Source of the DNA: CAWAMD01 sp963783045
GTDB lineage: Bacteria > Actinomycetota > Nitriliruptoria > Nitriliruptorales > Nitriliruptoraceae
DNA length: 64,000 bases
Assembly (NCBI GenBank): GCA_963783045.1
Contig: CAWAMD010000005.1
Location: forward strand, 310,001-374,000
Direction: 5' to 3'
The translations under genes were made by a program, and so were the position numbers. Position 1 is the first letter of the stretch. Every line of letters starts with the position of its first letter. Below, piece by piece: positions 1 through 9,010 of this stretch. Below the pieces are notes generated by a model, which saw only the letters and a program-made list of their open reading frames with translations, did not search any database and was not told the origin of the DNA.

Positions 1-566
1 GCGAGGGTGCGATCCTCGCGACGGCGCACCTCGGATCCTGGGACGTGGGGGCGCTGTTCGCCTCCCAGCGGCACTGGCGCATGACCGTCGTTGCGGAGCT
101 GCTGCGGCCGCGTCGGCTGTTCAACCGCTTCGTCTGGCTGCGGCGCGGCGCCGGGATCGGGGTCATCCCGCTCGTGCGGGGCGGCGACATGATCGGCCCG
201 CTCGTGGACGTGGTGAACGACGGCGGGCTCGCCACGCTGCTGGCCGACCGGGACCTCGGCAAGAAGGGCCCCGTCGTCGACTTCTTCGGCGAGCCGTGCC
301 GACTGCCGGCCGGAACGGCCGTCCTCGCCCGTCGGACCGGCCGGCCCGTGTGCGTCGGGGCCTTCCTGACCGTCGGAGAGGAGGACTTCCGCGCCGTCGT
401 CCGACCTCCCGTGGACATCGCCGGATGCACCGTCGAGGAGGGCACGCAGGTCGTCGCCCACGAGCTCGAGCGGCTCATCTCCCGTGCCCCGGCGCAGTGG
501 CACGTGTTCGTGCCGAACTGGCTCGCCGACCGCGAACCGGACCATCCGGCGCTCCGGGACCCGTGA
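1..566 (+). CDS. patA: Phosphatidylinositol mannoside acyltransferase, 5' truncated
   Basis: The gene starts upstream of the window. The visible part reads from base 3, gives 187 residues and ends at TGA 564-566. Its first residues contain HLGSWD (His codon 27-29, Asp codon 42-44), the HxxxxD catalytic motif of the LpxL/HtrB/PatA membrane acyltransferases. In actinobacteria this family acylates a mannose of PIM1/PIM2 from acyl-CoA on the cytoplasmic face of the membrane. The motif DRDLGKKGPVVDFFGEP further in is also family-like. pimA starts 1 bp after the stop, the same order as in mycobacteria, so substrate (PIM) and context agree. A lipid A-type acyltransferase is unlikely in this context. 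Confidence 0.85.
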   Translation, partial: EGAILATAHLGSWDVGALFASQRHWRMTVVAELLRPRRLFNRFVWLRRGAGIGVIPLVRGGDMIGPLVDVVNDGGLATLLADRDLGKKGPVVDFFGEPCRLPAGTAVLARRTGRPVCVGAFLTVGEEDFRAVVRPPVDIAGCTVEEGTQVVAHELERLISRAPAQWHVFVPNWLADREPDHPALRDP

Positions 567-567
567 C

Positions 568-1683
568 GTGCGTGTCGCTCTCGTCTCGCCGTACGCCATG
601 GACGTCCCGGGTGGCGTCCAGTCCCACGTTGCGCATCTCGCGACCGAGCTCCGCCGCCTCGGTGACGAGGTGCTCGTCGTCGCGCCCGGCACCGGCCCGG
701 CGCAGCACGGATCGGACGACGTTCGCCGGGTCGGGGCGGTCGTGCGGATCCCGTTCAACGACTCGGTGGCGCCCATCACCCTCTCGCCGGCAGCGGCGAC
801 CCGGACGCTACGGGCGCTGCGCGCGTTCGCTCCCAACGTCGTCCACGTGCACGAGCCGGCGGTGCCCGTCGTCGCGCTCGCCGCGTCGCTGCGCTCGCCG
901 TGCCCGGCCGTCGGCACCTTCCACGCGTGGTCCGACCGCGACCGCGCCTACCGGCTGGCGCGCCCCGTGGCCCGCCGCGCGGCCGAGGCGCTCGATGCCC
1001 GCATCGCCGTGAGTCAGGCCGCCGTCGCCTACCACGCAGGCGCGCTCGGCCTGCCCGAGGGGGCGTTCCGCCAGATCCCGAACGCCGTCGACGTCGCCCG
1101 CTTCGCCGACGCGGCGCCGCTGGAAGACCTGGCGCCGGACGGCGAGCCGGTGCTGCTGTTCGTCGGCCGGCTCGAGCCGCGCAAGGGGCTCGAGCAGCTC
1201 GTCCGTGCACTCATCATCCTGAAGTCGCAGCGGCCACGCGTTCGTCTCGTGGTCGTGGGGGAGGGTCCGCAGCGCGAGCAGGCCGAGACGCTGCTGCCCT
1301 CGCGCCTGCAGGCCAGCGTGGAGTTCCGCGGCCGCGTCGGCGACGACGAGCTCGCCCGGCTCTACCGCTCCTGCGACTGCTTCGTCTCCCCGGCGCTCGG
1401 TGGGGAGTCCTTCGGCATCGTCCTGCTCGAGGCCATGGCCGCCGGGTGCCCCGTCGTCGCGACCGACATCCCCGGGTACCGCTCCGTCGTCCGGGACGGG
1501 GTCAACGGCCGTCTCGTCCCGCCGGGCGACCCACAGGCGCTCGCCGACGCCATCGAGACCCTGCTCGCCAACCCGTCGCTGCGCGCGGCCATGGCCCGTG
1601 AAGCCGCCACGGCCGCGGGCCGCTACGACTGGCCCACGGTGGCTGCCGAGATCCGTCGCGTCTACGCCTCGGTCACACGCTGA
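568..1683 (+). CDS. pimA: Phosphatidylinositol alpha-mannosyltransferase (GT4 family)
   Basis: The product is 371 residues and begins VRVALVSPYAMDVPGGVQSH, the N-terminal Rossmann strand and GGVQ acceptor loop typical of PimA. GTG 568 was chosen because it sits 1 bp after patA; an upstream in-frame extension would overlap patA in another frame. The C-terminal half has LLFVGRLEPRKGL (GDP-mannose pyrophosphate-binding region) and GESFGIVLLEAMAAGCPVVA, the GT4 EX7E signature. PimA transfers the first mannose from GDP-mannose to the inositol 2-position of phosphatidylinositol at the inner membrane. Length matches PimA (about 375-385). A paralogous GT4 enzyme cannot be excluded, but adjacency to patA makes PimA the best call. 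Confidence 0.88.
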   Translation: MRVALVSPYAMDVPGGVQSHVAHLATELRRLGDEVLVVAPGTGPAQHGSDDVRRVGAVVRIPFNDSVAPITLSPAAATRTLRALRAFAPNVVHVHEPAVPVVALAASLRSPCPAVGTFHAWSDRDRAYRLARPVARRAAEALDARIAVSQAAVAYHAGALGLPEGAFRQIPNAVDVARFADAAPLEDLAPDGEPVLLFVGRLEPRKGLEQLVRALIILKSQRPRVRLVVVGEGPQREQAETLLPSRLQASVEFRGRVGDDELARLYRSCDCFVSPALGGESFGIVLLEAMAAGCPVVATDIPGYRSVVRDGVNGRLVPPGDPQALADAIETLLANPSLRAAMAREAATAAGRYDWPTVAAEIRRVYASVTR

Positions 1684-1820
1684 TCCTGGCGGGGGGCTCG
1701 CGACGCGTCCTGCGTGCGGCCTCCGCGGTTTGCCGCCACCTCCGCCCCCGGGAACCCGGGCGGGGCTACGCTCGTTCGCACAGGGACGTCGCTGGGGCGA
1801 CGCGGCAGGAGGTAGCTGGT

Positions 1821-2387
1821 GTGGGGACGGGACTGATCGCCGGACTCGTGATCCTGGGCATCGTCGTCATCGTCGGCTTCATGGCCGTCGGGATGTACAA
1901 CCGGCTCGTCCGGTTGCGCAACCGGGCCGAGGAGTCGTGGGCGCAGATCGACGTGCAGCTCAAGCGTCGACACGACCTGATCCCGAACCTGGTCGAGACG
2001 GTCAAGGGCTACGCCGCCCACGAACGTGGTGTCCTCGAGGAGGTCACCCGGGCCCGCTCCCAGGCCGTCGCCGCCGGGGGGGTGCGCGAGCAGGCACAGG
2101 CCGAGGGCCAGCTGACGCAGGCGCTGCGCAGCCTGTTCGCCGTCGCCGAGAGCTACCCCGACCTCAAGGCCGACCAGAACTTCCGCGAGCTGCAGGCCGA
2201 GCTGGCCCGCACCGAGGATCTGATCGCGTCGTCGCGGCAGGTCTACAACGCCTCGGTGCGTGACTACGACACCGCCCGCGAGGTCTTCCCGACCAACATC
2301 ATGGCCGGCATGTTCAACTTCAGCGAGCGCGAGTACTTCGAGGTCGAGGACCCCGAGGACCGCGGCCCCGTCGAGGTCCGGTTCTAG
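1821..2387 (+). CDS. LemA family membrane protein
   Basis: The product is 188 residues: a single N-terminal transmembrane helix (residues about 3-27, GLIAGLVILGIVVIVGFMAVG) followed by a helical-bundle domain with NRLVRLRNRAEESWAQIDVQLKRRHDLIPNLVETVKGYAAHE, the LemA signature. The C-terminus has YNASVRDYDTAREVFPTNIMAGMFNF, also diagnostic. GTG 1821 has an AGGAGG Shine-Dalgarno at 1807-1812, 8 nt upstream. A TACGCT box at 1767-1772 may be a -10 element in the 137-bp gap after pimA. The molecular role of LemA is not established. LemA genes often neighbour TPM-domain proteins, but none is seen here. Confidence 0.9.
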   Translation: MGTGLIAGLVILGIVVIVGFMAVGMYNRLVRLRNRAEESWAQIDVQLKRRHDLIPNLVETVKGYAAHERGVLEEVTRARSQAVAAGGVREQAQAEGQLTQALRSLFAVAESYPDLKADQNFRELQAELARTEDLIASSRQVYNASVRDYDTAREVFPTNIMAGMFNFSEREYFEVEDPEDRGPVEVRF

Positions 2388-2475
2388 CTCCCCTCACCGT
2401 CTCCCGCGGCCGACGGAACCAACGCCGGCCGCTCGTCGCTGCCACGACCCCTGACACCACCGCAAGGAGTCACCC

Positions 2476-3537
2476 GTGCGAGGTACTCCCGCCCTCGCCG
2501 CAGCATGCTGCGCTCTCGTGCTCGCGGCCGGCTGCTCCTCGTCGCAGCCAGCGGCCGCACCGAGCGGCTCACCGTCGCCAGCGGCGCCCTCGGCCACGGG
2601 CACGACACCGGCCGGCCCGTCGAGCGCACCGGCCGTCGGCACCGCGCCGCTGACCGGCGCCCCGATCACGGACGCCGCCGTGCTGCAGCGGCCCGCGCTG
2701 GCCGTCAAGATCGAGAACACGGCCGCGGCCCGGCCGCAGTCCGGTCTCGACGCGGCCGACATCGTCTACGAGGAGCTCGTCGAGGGCGGGATCACCCGGT
2801 TCATCGCCGTCTTCCACAGCCAGGTCCCGCCGGTCGTCGGCCCGATCCGCTCGGCGCGCCTGGTGGACCCCCAGGTCCTGCCCGCCTACCACGGGGTGCT
2901 CGTCTACTCGGGCGCGCGCGACGAGGTCAACGCGGCCCTGCGCCGCGCCGGCATCCCGCTGCTGTCGGAGGGCTCACCCGGCGTCTACCGCACGGGTGAC
3001 CGCAAGGCCCCGCACAACCTCATGGGTGACGGTCCGCGACTGTTCGATGCCGCCGCGGCGAAGCAGGGGGCCGCACCGGCCTCGGCCGTGTGGCCGTTCT
3101 CGGCGACGCCGCCCGCCGGCGCCGTCGCGTGTCCGAGCGACGCTCCCGACTGCGGCAGCGCCATCCAGATCCGGATGAGCCGTGTCACCCGGACGGGGTG
3201 GCAGTACGACAGCGCCTCGGGGCTCTACCGCCGCAGCCAGAACGGCGAGCCGACCCGCGTCACCGGTCCCGGCGTCGTCGGCGCCGCGAACGTGGTGGTC
3301 CTCGGGATGGACATCAGCAGCATCGGTGGGGCGGACCCCGCCGGCAACCCGCTCGTGCACACCGAGGTCATCGGGTCCGGGAAGGGCATCGTGCTCCGCG
3401 ACGGCAAGCGGTACCCCGTCACCTGGTCGAAGGCCTCCGCCACCGCCCATTTCGTCCTGACCGGCCCGGACGGCCAACCGCTGCCGCTGAAGCCCGGACC
3501 GACGTGGGTGCACCTGGCTCCGGCGGGAGCGCTCTGA
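2476..3537 (+). CDS. DUF3048 (YerB-like) lipoprotein
   Basis: The product is 353 residues, starting with a lipoprotein signal peptide: a short hydrophobic stretch, then lipobox LAAGC with Cys at about residue 20. A Ser/Ala/Pro-rich linker to about residue 60 follows. The globular part has PALAVKIENTAAARPQSGLDAADIVYEELVEGGITRF and PPVVGPIRSARLVD, characteristic of DUF3048, and near the C-terminus the conserved HFVLTGPDGQPLPLKPGPTWVHLAP. GTG 2476 has AAGGAG at 2464-2469. The protein is probably anchored on the outer face of the cytoplasmic membrane. No function is established for the family. It stands alone between lemA and pdxS. Confidence 0.88.
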   Translation: MRGTPALAAACCALVLAAGCSSSQPAAAPSGSPSPAAPSATGTTPAGPSSAPAVGTAPLTGAPITDAAVLQRPALAVKIENTAAARPQSGLDAADIVYEELVEGGITRFIAVFHSQVPPVVGPIRSARLVDPQVLPAYHGVLVYSGARDEVNAALRRAGIPLLSEGSPGVYRTGDRKAPHNLMGDGPRLFDAAAAKQGAAPASAVWPFSATPPAGAVACPSDAPDCGSAIQIRMSRVTRTGWQYDSASGLYRRSQNGEPTRVTGPGVVGAANVVVLGMDISSIGGADPAGNPLVHTEVIGSGKGIVLRDGKRYPVTWSKASATAHFVLTGPDGQPLPLKPGPTWVHLAPAGAL

Positions 3538-3690
3538 CGGGCCCGATCTGAGGCCGGACCGCCGGCGCCGACGACGGTGTGCGGGGTGGCGCCCATGGTC
3601 TCGCCCACCCCGATACCGCGGAGTACCCTCGGCGCCGATGTCGCGACCCGGGGCGCCCGACCGCGGCCGACCACGACCCGAGAGAGCACG

Positions 3691-4587
3691 ATGCCCGACA
3701 CCACGAACCAGACCGGCACCACCCGCGTGAAGCGCGGACTCGCCGACATGCTCAAGGGCGGCGTCATCATGGACGTTGTCACGCCGGAGCAGGCCACGAT
3801 CGCCGAGGAGGCCGGCGCTGTCGCCGTCATGGCGCTCGAGCGGGTGCCCGCCGACATCCGCCGCGACGGCGGGGTCGCCCGGATGTCCGACCCGGAGATG
3901 ATCACCGGTATCCAGGAGGCCGTCTCGATCCCCGTGATGGCCAAGGCGCGCATCGGCCACTTCGTCGAGGCACAGGTCCTGCAGGCCCTCGGGATCGACT
4001 ACGTCGACGAGTCCGAGGTCCTCACCCCGGCCGACGAGGCGCACCACATCGACAAGTGGGCCTTCGACGCGCCGTTCGTCTGTGGTGCGACGAACCTCGG
4101 TGAGGCGCTGCGCCGCATCTCCGAGGGAGCGGCCATGATCCGCTCCAAGGGCGAGGCCGGCACCGGCAACGTCGTGGAGGCCGTCCGCCACATCCGCGCG
4201 ATCACCGGCGAGATCCGTCGCCTGACGACGATGGACGAGACCGAGCTCTACGCCGCGGCGAAGGAGCACCGGGCACCGTACGAGCTGGTGCGCGAGATCG
4301 CCGAGACCGGCCGGCTGCCCGTCGTCCTGTTCACCGCCGGTGGCATCGCCACCCCGGCCGACGCGGCGCTGATGATGCAGCTCGGCTCGGACGGCGTCTT
4401 CGTCGGCTCGGGCATCTTCAAGTCGGGCGACCCGGAGCGTCGTGCCCGGGCGATCGTCGAGGCAACGACGAACTTCGACGACCCGCAGGTGGTCGCGAAG
4501 GTCTCGCGCGGCCTCGGCGAGGCGATGCGCGGCCTCGAGATCTCGGCGCTGCCCGAGGACCAGAAGTACGCCGGACGCGGCTGGTGA
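3691..4587 (+). CDS. pdxS: Pyridoxal 5'-phosphate synthase, PdxS lyase subunit
   Basis: The product is 298 residues, the usual PdxS length. It makes PLP from ribose 5-phosphate, glyceraldehyde 3-phosphate and ammonia delivered by PdxT. Signature regions are MLKGGVIMDVVTPEQATIAEEAG, ALERVPADIRRDGG, PVMAKARIGHF (catalytic Lys of the ribose-phosphate adduct) and MIRSKGEAGTGN (second active-site Lys). ATG 3691 is preferred over upstream in-frame codons because conserved sequence begins about 12 residues after it. TACCCT at 3624-3629 is a possible -10. The stop overlaps pdxT by GTGA, as expected for subunits of one synthase. Confidence 0.95.
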   Translation: MPDTTNQTGTTRVKRGLADMLKGGVIMDVVTPEQATIAEEAGAVAVMALERVPADIRRDGGVARMSDPEMITGIQEAVSIPVMAKARIGHFVEAQVLQALGIDYVDESEVLTPADEAHHIDKWAFDAPFVCGATNLGEALRRISEGAAMIRSKGEAGTGNVVEAVRHIRAITGEIRRLTTMDETELYAAAKEHRAPYELVREIAETGRLPVVLFTAGGIATPADAALMMQLGSDGVFVGSGIFKSGDPERRARAIVEATTNFDDPQVVAKVSRGLGEAMRGLEISALPEDQKYAGRGW

Positions 4588-5258
4588 GACCCCGCGCGCC
4601 CTGGATCCCCGGGGAGCGGCTCGCGGGCCACGACCCCGAGGAGGAGCTCGCCGACGACGCGCCCGTCGTCGGCGTGCTCGCGCTGCAGGGTGACGTCCTC
4701 GAGCACCTGCGTGCCCTGCGCCGCTGCGGGGCCCGTGCGGTGCGGGTGCGCTGTACGGCCGACCTCGACGGGATCGACGGGATCGTCGTCCCCGGCGGCG
4801 AGTCGACGACGATCGGCAAGCTGCTCGACCGGCTCGGGATGCTCGAGCCGCTGCGCGAGCGGATCGAGGCGGGACTGCCGACCTTCGGCACCTGCGCCGG
4901 GATGATCCTGCTCTCCCGCGAGCTCGTGCAGGACTTCCCGCAGCCGCTGCTCGGCGTGCTCGACGTGCGCACCCGCCGGAACGCCTTCGGTACCCAGATC
5001 GACTCGTTCGAGCGGGCGCTCGACGTGGCCGGCATCGACGGCGGCCCCGTCCGCACCGCCTTCATCCGGGCGCCCTGGGTCGAGGAGGTGCACGACGGTG
5101 TCGAGGTGCTCGCCGAGGTGGAGGGCCACCCGGTCATCGTGCGCCAGGGACACGTCCTCGCGGCGGCGTTCCATCCCGAGGTGACGGGCGACGACCGGCT
5201 CCACCAGCAGTTCGTCGACCTCGTCCGCGCGCGTGGCGCGGCCACCGCCCGCGGCTGA
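4584..5258 (+). CDS. pdxT: Pyridoxal 5'-phosphate synthase, PdxT glutaminase subunit
   Basis: The product is 224 residues: class-I glutamine amidotransferase that hydrolyses glutamine and channels ammonia to PdxS. VGVLALQGDVLEH is the usual start of the fold, IVVPGGESTTIGKLLD is conserved, the nucleophile is Cys in TFGTCAGMIL and the His partner lies in AAAFHPEVTGDD. GTG 4584 overlaps the pdxS stop by 4 nt, consistent with coupling. It adds about 27 residues ahead of the fold, more than usual (PdxT is about 190-200 residues). The true start could therefore be a little further in. Confidence 0.93.
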   Translation: MRPRAPWIPGERLAGHDPEEELADDAPVVGVLALQGDVLEHLRALRRCGARAVRVRCTADLDGIDGIVVPGGESTTIGKLLDRLGMLEPLRERIEAGLPTFGTCAGMILLSRELVQDFPQPLLGVLDVRTRRNAFGTQIDSFERALDVAGIDGGPVRTAFIRAPWVEEVHDGVEVLAEVEGHPVIVRQGHVLAAAFHPEVTGDDRLHQQFVDLVRARGAATARG

Positions 5259-5404
5259 GCGTCAGCGTGTGGGCGGTACGCTGCGCGCGGGGCGGGATGC
5301 CGTCGACGGCGTCGAGCGCCCTTCGCCAGAACCACGACTCGCGTGTGCGGTGCTTGGGCCGAGACCCCCGCCGGACCGACGAGCCGACCCGTGCGGGAGG
5401 AAGC

Positions 5405-6161
5405 ATGTCCGGCCACAGCAAGTGGGCGACGATCAAGCGCAAGAAGGCCGCCAACGACGCGGCCCGCGGCAAGCTCTTCGCCAAGCTCATCCGAGCCATC
5501 GAGGTGGCGGCGCGTGAGGGCGACCCGGACCCCGAGTCGAACGCCACCCTCGCGGACGCCATCCAGAAGGCGAAGGACAACTCCGTCCCGAAGGACACGA
5601 TCGAGCGCGCCGTCAAACGGGGCGCCGGGGACCTGGAGGGCGTCAAGTACGAGCCGGCCCAGTACGAGGGGTACGCCGTGGGCGGGGTCGCCGTGCTCGT
5701 CGACTGCCTCACCGACAACCGCAACCGCACGGCGTCCGACGTGCGTCAGGCCTTCACGAAGATCGGCGGGAACCTCGCCGATCCGGGGTCGGTCGCCTAC
5801 CTCTTCACCCGTCGCGGCCAGGTCGTGGTCGCGAGCGACGGGGCGAGCGAGGACGACATCATGGTCGCCGGGCTCGACGACGGACTCGAGGACGTCGAGG
5901 ATCAGGGCGAGCAGCTCGTCGCCTGGTGCGACCCGTCCGACGTTCCGGCAGCTGCGCAAGGCGCTCGAGTCCAGCGGCCTCACCATCCGCGAGGCCGGCT
6001 CGACGATGGTGCCCGCGACGACCATCCCGGTCTCCGACGCCGCCGACGCGAAGAAGGTCCTCCGCCTCCTCGACATGCTCGACGACAACGACAACGTCCA
6101 GGACGTGTACGCGAACTTCGACATCGACGACCGGGTGATGGACGAGGTCGAAGCCGACTGA
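5405..6161 (+). CDS. yebC: YebC/PmpR family regulator, interrupted by an apparent +1 frameshift
   Basis: The N-terminal part starts MSGHSKWATIKRKKAANDAARGK at ATG 5405 (GGGAGGA at 5395-5401) and reads in one frame to about base 5941. The conserved C-terminal part, ending NVQDVYANFDIDDR, continues in the next frame to TGA 6159-6161. Removing one T from GACGTTC at 5939-5945 joins them as CDPSDVRQLRKALESSG, aligning with the family without a gap and giving 251 residues, the normal length. YebC proteins bind DNA or assist the ribosome, depending on subgroup. As written the gene is broken; a sequencing error is the simplest explanation. TACGCT at 5277-5282 may be its -10. ruvC follows. Confidence 0.9.
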
Positions 6162-6235
6162 CGTGCCTCCTCGGCGCCTGGGTTCGCCGCTGCTACCGTG
6201 AACACACGTTCGATGTCGCCTGTCGGAGTTACCTC

Positions 6236-6877
6236 GTGCCAGATCGCCCCGTGCGCGTGCTGGGGGTCGACCCCGGCCTGACCCGGTGTGGCGTCGGCAT
6301 CGTCGAGGGCCCGCCGGCACGGCCACGGCTGGTCGCCCAGCAGCTCGTCACCACCCCGACCGGTGACCCGCTCGAGCAGCGGCTGCTCGCCCTCCACGAT
6401 GCGCTGGCCGCGGTGATCGCCGCGCACGCGCCCGACGAGGTCGGCTGCGAGCAGGTCCTGTTCAGCAAGAACGTCCGCACCGCCATGGCGACGGGACAGG
6501 CCGCCGGCGTGGTGCTGCTCACCGCCGCGGAGCACGGCCTGCCCGTGAGCACCTACACGCCGACGGACGTGAAGCTCTCGGTCGCCGGGCACGGTGCGGC
6601 CGACAAGGACGCCGTCGCCCGCATGGTCGCCGCCCAGCTCGGCCTGCAGACCCCGCCACGTCCGGCGGACGTCGCCGACGCCGTCGCCATCGCCCTGTGC
6701 CACCTCGCCCGCAGCCGCCTCGCGGCCGCCACCACCTCGGCGGCGCACTCCCGGCTCTCCGAGGCAGCCCGGGCAGCGGGCTCCACGTCACGCCAGGGCT
6801 GGGAGGCCGTCCTCGCGAGCCGGCACGTGCGCGTCGCCGGCGGGACCGCACCGCCACGACGCGGAGGCCGGTCGTGA
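6236..6877 (+). CDS. ruvC: Crossover junction endodeoxyribonuclease RuvC
   Basis: The product is 213 residues. It is the Holliday-junction resolvase, acting with RuvAB. Catalytic acidic residues lie in RVLGVDPGLTRCGVG (first Asp), CEQVLFSKN (Glu) and the C-terminal PADVADAVAIALCHL (paired Asp). The tail from about residue 165 is a basic, low-complexity extension. GTG 6236 was chosen because GGAG at 6225-6228 lies 7 nt upstream; GTG 6251 is an alternative. TACCGT at 6194-6199 resembles a -10 element, so ruvCAB may have its own promoter. The stop overlaps ruvA by GTGA. Confidence 0.94.
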   Translation: MPDRPVRVLGVDPGLTRCGVGIVEGPPARPRLVAQQLVTTPTGDPLEQRLLALHDALAAVIAAHAPDEVGCEQVLFSKNVRTAMATGQAAGVVLLTAAEHGLPVSTYTPTDVKLSVAGHGAADKDAVARMVAAQLGLQTPPRPADVADAVAIALCHLARSRLAAATTSAAHSRLSEAARAAGSTSRQGWEAVLASRHVRVAGGTAPPRRGGRS

Positions 6878-7470
6878 TCGCCCACCTACGCGGCCGCGTG
6901 GCCCACCGGGGTCCCGACCACGTCGTCGTCGACGTGCAGGGGGTCGGCTACCTCGTCCACGTCGTGGCCAGCGACCTGCTACCCCCGCGCGGCGAACCGA
7001 TCGAGCTGCACACCTCGCTGCAGGTCCGTGAGGACTCGATGACCCTCTACGGCTTCCTCGACCGCGACGCCCTGAGCGTCTTCGAGCTGCTGCTCGGCTC
7101 GTCGGGGGTCGGGCCGAAGCTGGCGCTGGCCGCGCTCGGGACCCACCGCCCCGGGGCCCTGCGCTCGGCGATCGCGGCCGGTGACATCGCGGCGCTCACC
7201 CTCGTCCCCGGCATCGGCAAGAAGGTGGCCCAGCGGCTCGTGCTCGAGCTCAAGGACAAGGTCGGCGGCGTCCCCGGCGTCACCGAGGGGACGGCGACCG
7301 GCGGGCACACCCCGCTGGGCGAGGTGGGCGAGGCGCTCGGCGCGCTCGGCTACTCGGCGGGCGAGATCCAGCCGGTGCTCGCCGAGCTGGACGGCGACGG
7401 GGACGTCGACGCGCTGCTGCGTCAGGCGCTGCGTCGGCTCGGCGGCGCGACGAGCGGTGCCAGACGATGA
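6874..7470 (+). CDS. ruvA: Holliday junction branch migration protein RuvA
   Basis: The product is 198 residues, full family length. The N-terminal OB fold (MIAHLRGRVAHRGPDHVVVDVQGVGYLVH) is followed by helix-hairpin-helix DNA-binding motifs (GVGPKLALAAL and LTLVPGIGKKVAQRLVLELKDK) and a C-terminal domain III (EALGALGYSAGEIQPVLAEL) that contacts RuvB. RuvA tetramers bind four-way junctions and load RuvB. GTG 6874 overlaps the ruvC stop, and the gene's own stop overlaps ruvB by ATGA, so the three genes are one translationally coupled unit. Confidence 0.95.
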   Translation: MIAHLRGRVAHRGPDHVVVDVQGVGYLVHVVASDLLPPRGEPIELHTSLQVREDSMTLYGFLDRDALSVFELLLGSSGVGPKLALAALGTHRPGALRSAIAAGDIAALTLVPGIGKKVAQRLVLELKDKVGGVPGVTEGTATGGHTPLGEVGEALGALGYSAGEIQPVLAELDGDGDVDALLRQALRRLGGATSGARR

Positions 7471-8507
7471 GCGGCGACGTGCTCGACGGTCGTGCCAACC
7501 CCGACGACGACGGCTTCGACACGAGCCTGCGTCCGGCGACGCTGACCGACTTCGTCGGTCAGGAGCGGGTCCGCCGGCAGCTCGACCTCGTGCTGAAGGC
7601 CGCCCTCGGTCGCGGACAGCCGGCGGACCATCTGCTGCTGTCCGGGCCGCCGGGGCTCGGCAAGACCACCCTGGCGTCCATCGTGGCCGAGGAGGTCGGG
7701 GCCCAGTTCCGAACCACCTCCGGGCCGGCGCTGGAGCGCGCCGGCGACCTGGCGGCCATCCTGACCAGCCTCGAGCCGGGCGACGTCCTGTTCATCGACG
7801 AGATCCATCGGCTGCCGCGGGTCGTCGAGGAGGTGCTGTACCCGGCGATGGAGGACTTCCAGATCGACATCGTGGTGGGCAAGGGACCGGGAGCCCGCTC
7901 CATCCGGTTGGACCTGCCGCACTTCACGATGGTCGGCGCGACCACCCGCACGGGGCTCATCACCTCCCCGTTGCGCGACCGGTTCGGGTTCGCGGCGCAC
8001 CTCGACTACTACCGGCACGACGAGCTCGACGCCATCGTGACCCGGTCCGCTGGCCTGCTCGGCATCGCCGTCGAGCCCTCGGGTGCCGCCGAGATCGCCC
8101 GACGATCGCGCGGCACGCCACGCATCGCGAACCGGCTGCTGCGTCGCGTCCGCGACTACGCCGAGGTCGAGGGGGACGGTCGCATCGACGCCGACGTGGC
8201 CAAGACCGCGCTCGAGGTCTTCGACGTCGATGAGCGCGGGCTCGACCGCCTCGACCGGCGGGTCCTCGAGGCCGTGGTCCACCGCTTCGGCGGGGGACCG
8301 GTGGGGCTGACGACGCTCGCCACCTCCGTGGGCGAGGAGCCGGACACGGTGGAGGACGCCGTGGAGCCCTTCCTGATCCAGGAGGGGCTCGTCCAGCGCA
8401 CCCCGCGCGGGCGCGTCGCGACGCCCGCCGCCTTCCTGCATCTGGGTGTGGCGCCGCCGGCCGGCACCGAGGCCGCACGGCTCTTCGACCTCGACGCCGA
8501 CCAGTAG
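7467..8507 (+). CDS. ruvB: Holliday junction branch migration helicase RuvB
   Basis: The product is 346 residues. It is the AAA+ motor of RuvAB. Walker A is GPPGLGKTTLA, Walker B LFIDEIHRLPR, sensor 1 VGATTRTGLITSPLRDRFG (with arginine finger region), and the C-terminal winged helix includes GGGPVGLTTLATSVGEE and GRVATPAAFLHL. RuvB starts about 20 residues before RPATLTDFVGQERVRRQL, the conserved beginning. ATG 7467 overlaps the ruvA stop. It is the last gene of the ruvCAB unit; 182 bp separate it from yajC. Confidence 0.96.
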   Translation: MSGDVLDGRANPDDDGFDTSLRPATLTDFVGQERVRRQLDLVLKAALGRGQPADHLLLSGPPGLGKTTLASIVAEEVGAQFRTTSGPALERAGDLAAILTSLEPGDVLFIDEIHRLPRVVEEVLYPAMEDFQIDIVVGKGPGARSIRLDLPHFTMVGATTRTGLITSPLRDRFGFAAHLDYYRHDELDAIVTRSAGLLGIAVEPSGAAEIARRSRGTPRIANRLLRRVRDYAEVEGDGRIDADVAKTALEVFDVDERGLDRLDRRVLEAVVHRFGGGPVGLTTLATSVGEEPDTVEDAVEPFLIQEGLVQRTPRGRVATPAAFLHLGVAPPAGTEAARLFDLDADQ

Positions 8508-8689
8508 CGTCCCACCCCTTCGACGCTGTCCGATCGGAGCGGTACGATGCGCGCCACCGCGCCCGCCGCAGTGCGGGCGCTCTCCGTGCCGTGCGGGCCC
8601 CGGCCACCCCCGCGTGTCCCGCACGCACCGTGCCCGTGTCCGCCGCGGGGTTTCCGACATCCAACGTCCGCACGAAGGCTGCACTGACC

Positions 8690-9010
8690 ATGGAGTCGTT
8701 CTCGTCCCTGATCATCCTGCTGCTCTTCTTCGCGGTGATGTACTTCGTGCTGATCCGCCCGCAGCAGAAGCGGCAGCGTGAGCACGCCAAGATGGTCTCC
8801 GACCTGACGCTCGACGACGACATCGTCACGATCGGCGGCATCCACGGCACCGTCGTGGCGCTCGGCGACGACGCGGTCGACATCGAGGTGACCGACGACG
8901 TGGTCATCCGCATCCAGCGCTCCGCCGTCGCCAAGATCGTCGCGCCGGAGGCGCCTGCCGAGGCCGCCGCGGTCGACGAGACGGACGACGAGACCCCGGC
9001 CGAGCAGTGA
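8690..9010 (+). CDS. yajC: Sec translocon accessory protein YajC
   Basis: The product is 106 residues: one N-terminal membrane helix (SLIILLLFFAVMYFVLIRP), then PQQKRQREHAKMVSDLTLDDDIVTIGGIHGTVV, the YajC signature, and an acidic Ala/Glu-rich tail. YajC joins SecDF in the holotranslocon. ATG 8690 fits the usual distance to the membrane helix; GAAGG at 8674-8678 is a weak Shine-Dalgarno. TACGAT at 8543-8548 is a possible -10 for a yajC-HD-secD-secF unit. The stop overlaps the next gene by GTGA. Confidence 0.93.
   Translation: MESFSSLIILLLFFAVMYFVLIRPQQKRQREHAKMVSDLTLDDDIVTIGGIHGTVVALGDDAVDIEVTDDVVIRIQRSAVAKIVAPEAPAEAAAVDETDDETPAEQ

Noticed and set aside
5267..6877. A single long frame joining YebC and RuvC
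   Set aside because: The middle part is not YebC-like. The YebC C-terminus is found in the next frame, so the apparent fusion results from the extra base near 5943.
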